A stretch of 30,000 nucleotides of DNA from Mesostigma viride (lineage: Eukaryota; Streptophyta; Mesostigmatophyceae; Mesostigmatales; Mesostigmataceae): contig RPFO01000123.1 in assembly GCA_009746045.1 (NCBI GenBank), positions 1,250,410-1,280,409 of the forward strand, read 5' to 3'. The translations under genes and the position numbers were made by a program. Below are positions 15,407-27,300 of the stretch, piece by piece (position 1 is the stretch's first letter; each line of letters opens with the position of its first letter). The notes beneath the pieces are model-generated. The model did no database searches and was not told where the DNA came from. It saw only the letters and a list, made by a program, of their open reading frames with translations.

Positions 15407-18400
15407 CTGCGGGCAGGACCAGGCAGCAACAGGTGTCACGGGCAATCGAGTCCAGGACATGTTGGCAAAAGGAACATAAGACTCCGGGGTGGAAAAGCTA
15501 CTGTAAAGGGAGGCATAGGGGCTGCTGGGCAAAGGAGATGTTGGATGAACACTGTGGTCATGGGTGAGCGGCAGAAAAGTAAATATTGGCAGGGGCGAGA
15601 AATGGCTTGAGAGTGGGGGGTGACCAGCATATAGTGACCAGCATATGGTACCACGGACATGCTCACACCGGCACCACGGCTTTTACTCTCCCGCCCTATA
15701 TTGACCGTGGCCCCTAATGCCAGTCCCATACGCCGTACAGCCCTCATATGTGTATCTGCTCATGGCCGTAACCGACGAGTCTGAGACTAATCTTCTTCAC
15801 CATGCCATGCCATCCCATTCCATCCCCATTTGCTGCCATAAGGACAAAGCCATGCCACAAGGCAACAAGGGGCACGACACCCACCGCCAGCGTGCATCCA
15901 GGCGGATGCAGCTGCATGGCCTACCTGCTCCCTTGGCAAACCCTTTGCCGCCGCCCTCCATGGCCCCCTTGACGGGCTCCAGGAAGAGGCCCGTGACCCC
16001 TCCCACGGTCTTCTCGATCAGCTCCTTGCCACCCGCCGCAAGGCCATCAAACAACCCGCCCGAGGGGCTGCGCGGCTCGTCTCCGTGGGTCCCCATGGGC
16101 ACGCCCTTGTTGCTGTCAAACATGTGGTCCACCGCGTTGTTCATGCCTTCAGATATCTGCGGAATGCGACACATGTCATGCACCACAGGGCACCATCCGG
16201 TGAGGCACCACATTTGCAGCCACCTTCGAGTGGGCCCACGTCCATCCCCTACATTCCATTCCTATGGCGCAAAGGTCGATGAGTTGTCCAGGGAGCGGGC
16301 AAGCAGGGTGGTAAGGCCGCGCAGAAACTGTCTGAGGGTATGCGACGCAGGGCAACAGATGGCCACTCTACAGAGGACGCAACCCAGTTGACCTAGCTGA
16401 GCAAGTTCAACATCGCATCCACTAGTTGGGCGAGGCCCGGTCCCTCTGGGGGTGGATTCAAGTCGGGAACCTGCTCCATGGGGGCAACGGGGCCAGACTG
16501 ATGTTTGTAGCCTCGCCCATGCATTTGGCGAGCATGAATTTCCCTCCAGCAAACAAGAGCAATTGTGCCATGACACAGACATCCGGCACAGAAGCTTCTC
16601 TTTTGTCAAGTGTATGCTTGCACCCGGCACGTGAGAAAGGCATCGTGGCCGAGCCGGCCATGGACGGCCTGACTGTGGCCGGCAAGTAGGGCTGCCACGC
16701 GCATCGGCACAAGCTAGTAGAAACTTACATGGTCCGACAGTGTCCTGTTGCATTGGTCTCTGCCCTCTCTCAGGACATGCGGGTGGGCACCAGCGATCAT
16801 GGCATCTCTGTTCATGTAGTAGAGCGTGTTGCGACATGTTATGCGGGGATGTCCATGCGACTCACCTTGTCAATAAATATCACCCCTCCCTTGAGGGGCC
16901 GTGTCACAAGCTCTGCCAGCCCTTTCCCTGCACCAACGATGGCTCCTCCCACCCCGCGCTCCATCCCTCCCTGCAGGTGAACACCGCACACAACACACAC
17001 ACCAACCCGCAGGGGGTGCAGAGGATGCCGTGCCAATTAGCATGAGTAGCCGCCACGAATGAACCGCGAACGAATCACTAGCAAATTACAAATGGATCGT
17101 GAAGAAGCCGTGAATACAACACGACTGTATGACGAAAGGGGGCATAACACCCAGGAGCGGCAGCTCATATACCAGTGCCCTGTTGCTGGTACGTGAACCG
17201 ATATGCTTGTCTGTGACGCAGCACATTTCGTAACATGGGAAAGAAACAGGGAAACAACGGCCTGCCCATGAAGCTCGTGTGCGCGCACACAGCCACTTGA
17301 GTGGCTAGCATGGTATCCGCGCGAGCCACCCGCCCACAAAACCTATCTTGCGTGACTGCATAGAATAACACCCTGCGGTGGAGTCCATCACAGCGGCGGC
17401 ACTGCAGGTGCGCAGGCGCGAGTGGGACATGCGCGGTTGGGACATGCCAGAGGAGAACATGGCCACCGTTTGCGGCCTGAAGCATGCGTGGTGCCATGAT
17501 GTTGACATCCTTGTGCCATTTCTTGTGTGCCATTCCCTATGGTACCGTGACTATGGTGCCATTCCCTATGTCCCCTGCCATGTCTGCAACGCAACGATCC
17601 CAACCACCACCATGCCACTACCGTCACGCGTTGTCATGCTGCCAACCGTGCGTCATTATGCTGCCACCCACCACGATGGGCTCCACCAGCACGCCCGTCA
17701 GTGCGCCCGTGAGCTCCGAGGCAAAGCCGCCCGCACCCTGCAGGGACAGGAGGAAATGTAGTGTGCGTAATGCGCAGGACAAGCGACGAACGCATGAACC
17801 TACTTGGAAGGATCCAAACTACTCACCTAGTTGTAAGGATCAAAACTACGACATCAAATGAATATAAATGTAAGGGCTGTCACGCCCCCTGCTTGGCCAC
17901 ATGAGCAAGAGTTGGGAGGCGCAGGCATTTGTCACAACGATTTGGGTGGCGGGGATGGCCAGCAAGGCGGCAAAAGGGTCCATGGACAAGTAAAGGCAAG
18001 CCCCGCCCAACCATCCACCCCGTGAACCACATACTGCCGCCTAGCACCAGTCTGGCAAAGATGCCACTGCTCCCTGTCACACGACTTCTCGGCACATCCT
18101 CGTCGGTGTCGAGGCTGTTGCCTGATTCCTATCCCATGCAACCACCTGCCCTTGCCTCAGCCACCTTGCCTTCTCTCATGAAAGGCAGCAGCAAGCGACC
18201 ATGGCTAGCTTCTGTCTTCCCTTGTTTCCACGGGGCAGGGTCTCGCCACCCCTCCATCGTCTGCCACCTGGCCTCCCCCAATCCACTGCCATGTACTCCC
18301 ACCAACTTTTTGTACACAACATCACATTCTGTGTGGTTAAAATTTCCTGCATGGCGACTCCACGTCTAGGCCTAAATGTTGCCATCCTGGGCAGGGGGCG

Positions 18401-21346
18401 CATGTGCGTGCGGCATGGCGTCATTGGCATGGCTCGGCATGACATCGCACGGCATGGCTCCGCGTGGCAGGGAATGACATGGCGCACCTGCACGAGCGCA
18501 TCAGTGATGAAGCCGGGCCCCCTGGGTGACCAGTCGATGTATCGGTAGGGCTGCCGCTCGTGGCTGCTGTGCTGCATGAGGTGGATGGCCGCGTCGCATG
18601 CGTGGCACAGCTTGACGTCGCAGCTGGTGCAGTACTGCTTGGCTAGCATGCAGCCTGCGCAGGTGGGACCAGCAGGGGAGGGATGTAGCGGGGAAACCAC
18701 AAGGGAGGGTCAACGCACAAGGAAATGACGGGGGCAAAAGCCCGTGCAACCTGCGCGGCAAGCAACCTTGCCCGACAATGCCGCATTTGCTGCCACCGTG
18801 GGCCAGTAGCCAAAAGCAGGCAAGAACACCACGAGGGCAGGCAAGAGCAGGCAAGGGCAGAAAACACTAAACAACATGGACAGCACCCCCATGTGCCTTA
18901 CCTTGCTCGCGCGGGCACGTGTCACAGATCATCACGTCCAGCGGCAGGTGCTTGTGAAACGCCGCCACCCCCGCCTTGACGCCGTCCTCCTTGGCCATGG
19001 AGTCCGATAGCGCTGACACCTTGGCCTTGACCTGGGGCATGGGGCCGCATGAGAGGGCAGGAGTGGGGCAGGATCAGCGGGACCGCGTAAGGGGGGCAGG
19101 ACAAGGGGGGCAGGAGAAGGGGGGCAGGACAAGGGGGGCAGGACGAGTGGGGCAGGACAAGGGGGGCAGGACAAGGGGGGCAGGACAAGGGGGCAGGACA
19201 AGGGGGCAGGAGAAGGGGGGCAGGACAAGTGGGGCAGGACAAGTGGGGCAGGACAAGTGGGGCAGGACAAGGGGGGCAGGACAAGGGGGGCCAGGACAAG
19301 GGGGGCAGGACAAGGGGGGCAGGACAAGGGGGGCAGGACAAGGGGGGCAGGAGAAGGGGGGCAGGACAAGTGGGGCAGGACAAGTGGGGCAGGACAAGTG
19401 GGGCAGGACAAGGGGGGCAGGACAAGGGGGGCAGGACAAGGGGGGCAGGACAAGGGGGGCAGGACAAGGGGGGCAGGACAAGTGGGGCAGGACAAGGGGG
19501 GCAGAAGACGCGTGTCCCGGGGAGGAAGACGCGTGCCCCGGGTCTCTACTGTGCCGTGCCGAGGGAAGCTGCGATGCGCCAGGACGCGCTTGCGGGCATG
19601 CTGAAGGCAGTTAGCATGCAGGCGTGCTACAGGCGGAGCGGTTCGCCGCCTATGAGCCCATCGCCTGCGAGGCACGTCCACCAGCCATCTCTGGGTGTGC
19701 ACGACAAGGCGGTGGCAGTGCTATGGATTCGTGCCCGTGGTGTCGGCCTCGACACATCCAAACAGCTCTAGCTGCACCATGGTGGTCGCGAACGCGGCCC
19801 CCTGGATTGTCAGCCCCACATGACATGCCACGACGACGGTTTCTCCTTTGCTACAAACGAGCGCGCGCACCTGACCCTACCGGATGCGAGACAGTTTGTA
19901 GCAAGCAATACAACCCACTAACGAACAGCGATGGGGCGGTCAGGGCCAGCGCCTCAAGCCCTCTGGCTGCTGTGTTTGTTGCTTGCGTCCCTCACCTTGG
20001 GATCCTGTGCCCTTCCCGTCCCTCACCTTGAATCTCTGTATAAACCTTAAAAACTCGTGCGTAAGCCTTTCAAACTCCGGCATAAACCTTCCAAACTCGT
20101 GCATAAACCTCCCACCCCAGGGCCATGGCCTCACCCTCTGGCACATGCCCCCTCCGTTGCCTCACCTCTGGATGCTGCATAAATCATTTTACAACAAGCC
20201 TCTTACATGTGTCCTCTCCTCTCACCTCTGGCTGCTGCGTGAAATCATTCTACAGCAACAAGCTACTATACAAACGCACTATTCTCCCGCCTTACTTCTG
20301 GCTGCTGCATGAACTCGAGCGCTGCCACGAGGCGGTCGAGTGCGAAGTCGTCCACCGGGATGGGCGCGGGGCCCACCCCCATGCGTTCCACCGCACCGCC
20401 CCAGAATGGCTGGTCCCCGAAGAAAGGGACGATCGTGGTCGGGCACTTGGCCAGCAGGCCTGCTGCCGTGGTGCCCGCGCCGCCGTGGTGGACCTGTGTG
20501 CGTGGACGTGGTGCAGACAGCAAGAGGGAGGGCAGTGGCGGATGGTGGCATTAAGTGGCAAACGGCGGTGCCCGCGCCCACCGTGGTGGACCTGCGCTGC
20601 ACTCGTGGCGCGCACATGTGTGGGTTTTGCGTGGGGTGGGGTAGGGTTGCGCACGGGTGTGTGGGGGGGTGTACACGGTGATGGGGTCGTGCACGAAGGG
20701 TTGCCACAGGCATGCACCAACCAATGACGGCGTTGTGCAGGCATCGCGCCTCCGACTACCGATGCCATCATCCGGCATCGGTATACAGGGGATTATTAGG
20801 ATTATATACTAGTAGAAATGCCACCGGCGGGTTGTCAACATGTGGGTTTGGCATGTCGCAGGCATGAGCTGGGTTTGGCATGTCGCGGGCATGAGCGCAC
20901 CGGCACCGTGCAGGTCATCCATGCCAGATGCCTGCCTGCCCGAGGCCAGTGGGAGCTCCTATCAGCGGTTGTGCACGACCACGGTGACCAACCACGTGTC
21001 GTGCACGACCACGGTGGCCATGGGCACGGAGCGAGCCAGCAAGTTGGCAACCTTATTGCGGAGGGAGTTGTCAGCAGGAAGTCATGCTGGCAACGCGCCA
21101 CACCCAATCTTATGCTGCAACTGTTGGTCACCCACCATCCGCCACCAAGGGGTGCACGGCCACGACTTGCACAGCACAGCGCACCACGCGTGCGTGTGGG
21201 AGTGACAGCACGCAGGCGTAAGGGCAGCAAGAGCGGTTTGCGAGATGACCGCCCTCATAGCGCACGGCTGCTGTTTTGCAAGGAAACCATCCCAGCCAGG
21301 TGTTTGGATCTCAGAACCAAAACTCGAGCTGTCTTCTTGGCTGGTT

Positions 21347-21395
<49 letters not shown>

Positions 21396-24300
21396 ACACA
21401 GCGGGTAGGACAAGCTACCCCGATGGGATGCATGAGCTGTGCCAAGAAAAAGTTGGCCCGGGTCCGCACAGGAATTGCGCGCGCTGCCACCGCTGCCACA
21501 TACCACGCCCGAGCACTGCAGGAAGAGCCAGTCGTGGGGGCAGTTGCCGACGATGAACACGTTGGAGGGCCGTGGCTCCACTGGTGGGGGCAGATGGTAC
21601 GGGGCACCCGCGACCATGTCGTGTCATGCCACGCGCGACCATTGTGCATCATGCCAGCGCCGGGGGAGTCGCCACCGGAGTCGTTGGCACACCATGGCGG
21701 GTTGGGCATTGGGCATGGGCATTGGGCATGTGTATGGGGCCGGGGTGGTGGGCGGGGAATGGGCAGAGGGCATACCGAAGGGGCACACCGAAGGGGCGTA
21801 CAGACAGCGTACAGAGGGGGCATAGACAGGGGCCATACGGGGGTATACATGGTCAGTGGAGGACAGGGCCGATAGGACGCTACCATCATTCGCGCAAAAA
21901 TATGCATTTGATACGTGCAACCTGGCTAAGTGGCCAGCCAGGGATGAAGTATGGAATCTTTCAGCAGTTACCCATGCTGATGTCGACTGGATGCAAACGC
22001 ACTTGTTAGCAGCACATCAGCAGAACCGTTGCAGCATTGGACTGCCATAGCACAGCCCCGTGTTTTCGGTCAGGCAGTAAAGCTGATGGAGTATCCAAGC
22101 ATGACATTGTTCAGAAAGTACATCGTACTATATCGTACTATATCGTACTATATCGTGCTACATCGTACTATACCGTACTATTGCAACGTAGAGGGCGACA
22201 CCAATTAGGGGACACCAAGGCAGGATCCCGTGAATATGACAGTGCAGCAACGTTGTGGATGCAGCCATTGAACGTATTCCGACCATGGACATTGCTACAA
22301 TGTGCGTTCCAGGTAAACAGGGAAACGGATGAGAGGCGATGGGTTTGCAAAAGGCCCTTTCCGATGGGTATCCTCCCCGTCTACACAACTAGTCTAGATA
22401 GGCCCTTTCCGATGGAGATCATAAGGCTTTGGAAGAGGTATGTAACACATGGTGGCGGCCGTCTGGCGTGCACCCTTTCTCCCGGCCTCCATGCCTCACC
22501 TGCACCCAGGCCTGCCCAGCCGGATGACAGTAGGCACCGCTGGCCCGTCTTCTCGAAGGCCTCGTAGATGATCTTGGTCATTCCGTCCGGGTCCTTCACA
22601 ACCTGCGTGGCCGATATGCGTGCAGATATGGCATGCATGTCCGGTATGTGTTGGATGAGATCACCCCAGCATGTATGTCAATACAGGGAGGCCAGGGTGA
22701 GCGGATGATTACAATTGACAAGGCAGAGATGGGGGAAGCCAGACAAACTCATTGGGTCTGGAAGCGAGCAGGCAACGTGAGGCGTAACGCACTGCAAAGC
22801 GCAGCACAGCCTACTTGATGCGTGTGTTTGCACAGGGAGGCCGACACTGTGAGCCGACAAGCTACACCCCCTATGCTCCTATTAGTAGGCTACGTAGGGT
22901 GTACTGTAGAGGGCTCCAACTACCAATCGGCACAAGATGTAGGGTGCTCCATTTACTAGTCTGTTCAGGGTGTCATGAGCTCCACATACTAAACTGCCAA
23001 ACCCCACACCGACACGTACCAAGCTGCCAAACCCCACATAGACAGGGGGCGGCCCCGCCGCCAAAAAGTCCTTAAGGTCCTGCGGCGGCGTGTACGACGA
23101 TGCCAAGTCCAGGAAGAAGAATCCCAGCACGTCGATGTGGCTGCCCCAGTCTGCAGCCGCACGAACACGGGTGGGCAGCAGGTGGGCAGCAGGTGAGCCA
23201 CAGGTGGGCATGCAGGTGGGCATGCAGGTAGGCATGCAGGTCGCACTCTGTCTCAGACAGGCAGGGCATGGGCGGGGTGTAGAATGTGGGACAAGGGGCA
23301 TGGCAGGACGTGGGGGTACTTGCCATCCCGTGGTAGAGGGAAAAGGACGAGAAAAAGGGAGGCTTGGCACAGTTGCCCAAATTAATTGATTAATGAAACA
23401 TGTGATTTTGTCGGGGAGTCACGGAGCACCAAAGTGCTTTGAATCCCTCTGTGTGTGTGCACAACAGGAGGAGGGCGAAGACCCCCCCTTCCCTCAACCA
23501 TGCCAATATTGGCATGACACAGGTGCGATCGGACACGTCGAAACCATCCGGCTATCCCTGTGGGTGCAATAAGACCCGTGTGAGCATTGCATTGCTATGG
23601 AGACGTGAGCGAACAAGCTATGCTAGGCGGGTAAACATAACTAGGCGGCGGGTGTCAGTTGGGCTACTGGCTAGGCCATATGGGCATGACGATTCCTTCC
23701 CCCATGCATTGGCACAGGCGTGTCTAGGAGTGTGTCCAGGTAAGCATCACGCAAAAGTGGGTATCGCTACAGTATCTAATAATGGCTAATCTAGCCTGTG
23801 GGGGGCTTCCACATCTGGTGGTTGATCATCAGGTCCCCGCCCTCCAGAAAACTTGGGCTTCTTGGAGTCTTGCTTGTGGCGGAGGTATTCCGGCCACAGG
23901 TCGCGTCGCTGCTGCTGCTGAGCGGGGGTCATGTCGTCGTCCAGCGTCCAGGTGAGGTCGTGCAACCTCTTGCGACGAGACAGGAATAGCCGCTTGTCCT
24001 CCATGGAGCTGAAGGTGAGCAGGACTGGCGGGGGTGCCACCTTGTCCCGGGAATGGGGAAGGCAGTGCCCTGGCAGCTCTACTTCACCTGCTGGGTCCAG
24101 GTGGGTAAGAAGCTTGCTCCTGAGCTCGTCCTCAAGAGAGGTTGCTGTCTCCCCCGGCTGCTGGGGGAAACGACGCAGCACCACGCGGCATTGGCGGCGG
24201 GTGCGGTCGGTGGCCTCGCGTTCTTCTTCCCAGCGCTGGGCGTCCAGCTCCTGCAGCTTCGTGGCGATGGCGTCCGTGGTCGAGGTGGTCGCTGACCGCA

Positions 24301-27300
24301 GCAGGTCAGCATAGGAGTGCGGTGTGAGGCCGCCAGCTGCCTGCTGGGTGGGCTGGGCGGCAATGCTGGCCGTCTGCGCCGCGATCTCCGGGACCTGCGC
24401 AGCCAGGGCCTCGGTTTGGGCCGTGATGGCTTCAAGCTTCTGGATGAGCAGGCCGACCTTGCCCTTCACCTGGTTTAGGCGAGAGAGTAGGGCGGTGTGT
24501 GCATCAGAGGCCTGCACCGCTGTCTGCAGCGGCGTGAGCTGGGGTTGGAGCTTGGTGGCGACCTTGGTTTCCGCATTGGAGACCCGGGCCTCCACCGTGT
24601 TGAGTGTCGTGGTCAGCAATGGCAGCTTCTCCGCCAGCGGCCAGGTCACGTGCTCCTCCAGCACTGCGCGGATGTCGTCCATGCAGACGGGCGCAGCCCG
24701 TGTGGCTGCAGGCGCGGTGGCTGGGTTGCGGAGCATAGCGATTCGATCATGTTCGCTGAGCTGAAAGTAGCTGGACAGGATACAGAGGCGATGGTACGTC
24801 TCTGACGCGTTGAGCAGCCACTCCATGTTGTCGGAGTCTCAATCCGCCCTTGTGAGCAAAACAATCTTGTGCCAAGCATTCAATGACCTGGGCACATTGT
24901 CCCTTGGACAGACTCTGCCAATCACAGAGGGCAAAGAGTTCGTTTCTGCGGTAAAAGCGACTCAATTTGTGTTCGTGGCAAGGTTTCTTGGGCTCGGGCA
25001 AGGCGCTTGGCGAGGGGTGGGCGGGTCATCCGGGCGGCTGAGCAAGAGCAAGGGGGGTGGGCTGGGAGCCAGAAAGCTCCTTTTCCAGAGCGCCTTTAGC
25101 TTTTGGATTCGTCATAGCCGGAATCGTGACACGTGCGTAACATTTCCATTACTGTGTACCAGCCGTAACCGATTACACAGGCGGATGCGTCTTAAAAAGG
25201 TGCATCAAATGCAAGTGATCTGACTGAACTTGGGGCTCAGATGCAAAAGTTCTGAGTCGGCCATGCCGCCGTCAGCCATTACGTATGTTGCATGCATGTA
25301 AGTTGCCCAAATGACCCACCATCTGGGCACCAATGGATGAGGCGGGCATGTGCATGCATGGGTGATGCCAACAAGACGACGAATGTTCACACCACTTCCC
25401 TACTGTGATTAGTGTGTGTAACGTTTTGTTCTTAGGACTTGGTGTATGGAGTGAGTTGTGTGCATACAAGGAGGTGGTGGGTGGGGAGTGGGTTTGTGTG
25501 CGCACAACAAGAAACCACCCTAGCCCCACGCTGTGAGGTGGCCCACCTGAAGGTCGGGGTACCAGTGTCGGGCTCCAGCAGTAAGCGAAGGGCACGCGGT
25601 GGGAGTGCAGAAGGCTGGCTGCGCCCTCACCCAGCCGGATCTTGGGCAGCGCCAGCGTCTCCTCACGGAAGCGGTTGAGCATGTCCGCCACGCCGTTGTA
25701 CACCAGGCTGTCCACCGCAAAGTAGGACACCTGCAGCGCAGGGGGCCATTTTGTAGGGCGGCAAAGGTGGGCCCAAGGGGGTCAGGGTGGCGCATGAGGC
25801 CAGCGCAAGGCCGGGAACGGGGAGGTGGGCAGGCTACAAAGACAGCGATGGAAGAGGGCTGCTCAGCAAGTGAGTGACTGTATCTCCACCTTCGGCGTGC
25901 CACGTGGCTTGAAGTGCAAGGCCCCATAAATTCTACCAGAATGGCCAGTTCCCAGTCAGCGGTGGTGACCCACACGCCAGGGTGTGAAGGGCAGGTTGTC
26001 CCCGGTGCCTGACAGGGGCCAAATGGGCCAGCAAACCCACGCGATTTCTTCTCACAAGCTTCTCACATGCTTTCTCGACCGATTCTGTTTCATCATGGCT
26101 CGCTCTAGTGCGCCATGCCCAGACAGTACCTCCCCATCCAATCCCCCGTCCTGCCTCCCCAGGACCCATGCGTGAACACCTCTGCGTTGTTGACCCATGC
26201 CGCTCCTGTTTCCACCTCACAGCCATATGCAAAGCCGTTTGGGGTCATGAGGCACTACAGCCAGCGGTTGTAGGGCCCCTGCAACTGACTTAACTGCGTA
26301 TGTTGACCGAGTAATTCATTCGTGAATGATGTACTGTGGGGACTGTAACACGCATCTCGCCCCCCCCCCCCTTGTCTCTTCTCCCACACCCTAGACCCCT
26401 TGTCCCCTATCACAGTCACAGCACCCACCCGGTTCTCGTATCGGTGCGGCTTGGCGTTGCTCATGCGGGCGAGTGGGTGCGGAAAGGCGCGCGTGGGACT
26501 CCAGGGCATGGTGAAGAACATGTGCAGCGGGACCGCCAGCTTCTCCGCACAGTGGATGTGGCCTGGGGTGGCCGAGCATGAAGGGGGGGGGGGGTTGTGA
26601 GTAAAGGAGACGATGTCAGAAGTAGACGGCGAAAGGGGCAACTATTGAAAGGAGAGGATGGATGGAGGAGCAAGAGAGTACGCAGGCGGGGTGTGAGGAA
26701 GGGAAATAATACTAAAAAGTGGCAGAATGAGGATATCGGGGGGGAGCTGAGAAATCCCTGTAGAAAAGGACAATGCGGAAGCAGAGGCAGAGGAATACGT
26801 TTGTGGGTGGCACAGGCGGGCGATGACGGTTTGCAAGAGGCGCCGATTGTGCCCGTAGGGATTTTGCAAAGGCGACAGCTGCTGCACTTGCATCCTAACC
26901 CAAGCACAGCCAAGGGACCATTTGTCATGGGACTGCTGATTCCTGAGCTGCCTCTGTCGCGTAATGTGGCTTAATGGATACCACGCCTCGGAAAAGGGGC
27001 CCGATTGTTAATGGATTCCAACCGCGCGGTGCACTGCCCCCTGTCGCCACGCACCATACGCGGGCGGGTTTGCGATGATGGCGTCGGCCACAAACAGCGC
27101 GCCCCCGCTCTCCCTGTCCGGCTCGGTGCAGGCGGCGAAGGTGGAGCGGATGATCGCGCCCAGCTGCTCGCGCTGCTGCTTCACCTCGGCGGCGCTCGAG
27201 GGGAAGAACCCCTTGTTCTTGACCATGTCTGCGTGGTGGCAGGCAGAGGAGGGGGCAAAAGGAAGAAAAAATCAAAGAAGAAGCCAGAATAGGGGCCGAG

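Larger units (their letters stand above)
23383..25300 (-). mobile_element. Complete ORF1-only LINE-like retroelement in intron 5 (copy B)
   Basis: The element is bounded by a 12-bp target-site duplication, AGTTGCCCAAAT, at 23371-23382 and 25301-25312. On the minus strand it starts with about 20 bases, then ATGGCTGACGGCGG (shared with copy A at 11187), then a 5' region, a 346-codon ORF1, and about 0.4 kb of 3' sequence. It ends in GTGCTCCGTGACTCCCC and a short TTAAT-rich tail. No ORF2 is present. It lies in the same orientation as the host gene and accounts for most of the longest intron. Confidence 0.88.

Noticed and set aside
18922-19771. Long Pro/Leu/Cys-rich (minus) and Gly/Gln/Lys-rich (plus) frames
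   Set aside because: The 15-bp minisatellite is open in several frames because its unit is a multiple of three. It lies in intron 9 of a well-supported exon model.
20038-20113. Seven-residue peptide repeat (GRFMHEF) as a coding repeat domain
   Set aside because: The 21-bp unit keeps a frame by chance. The segment lies between exons 9 and 10, which join in phase without it.
21082-21907. His-Thr and Cys-Val repeat proteins
   Set aside because: They are products of the (AC)n microsatellite in all phases.
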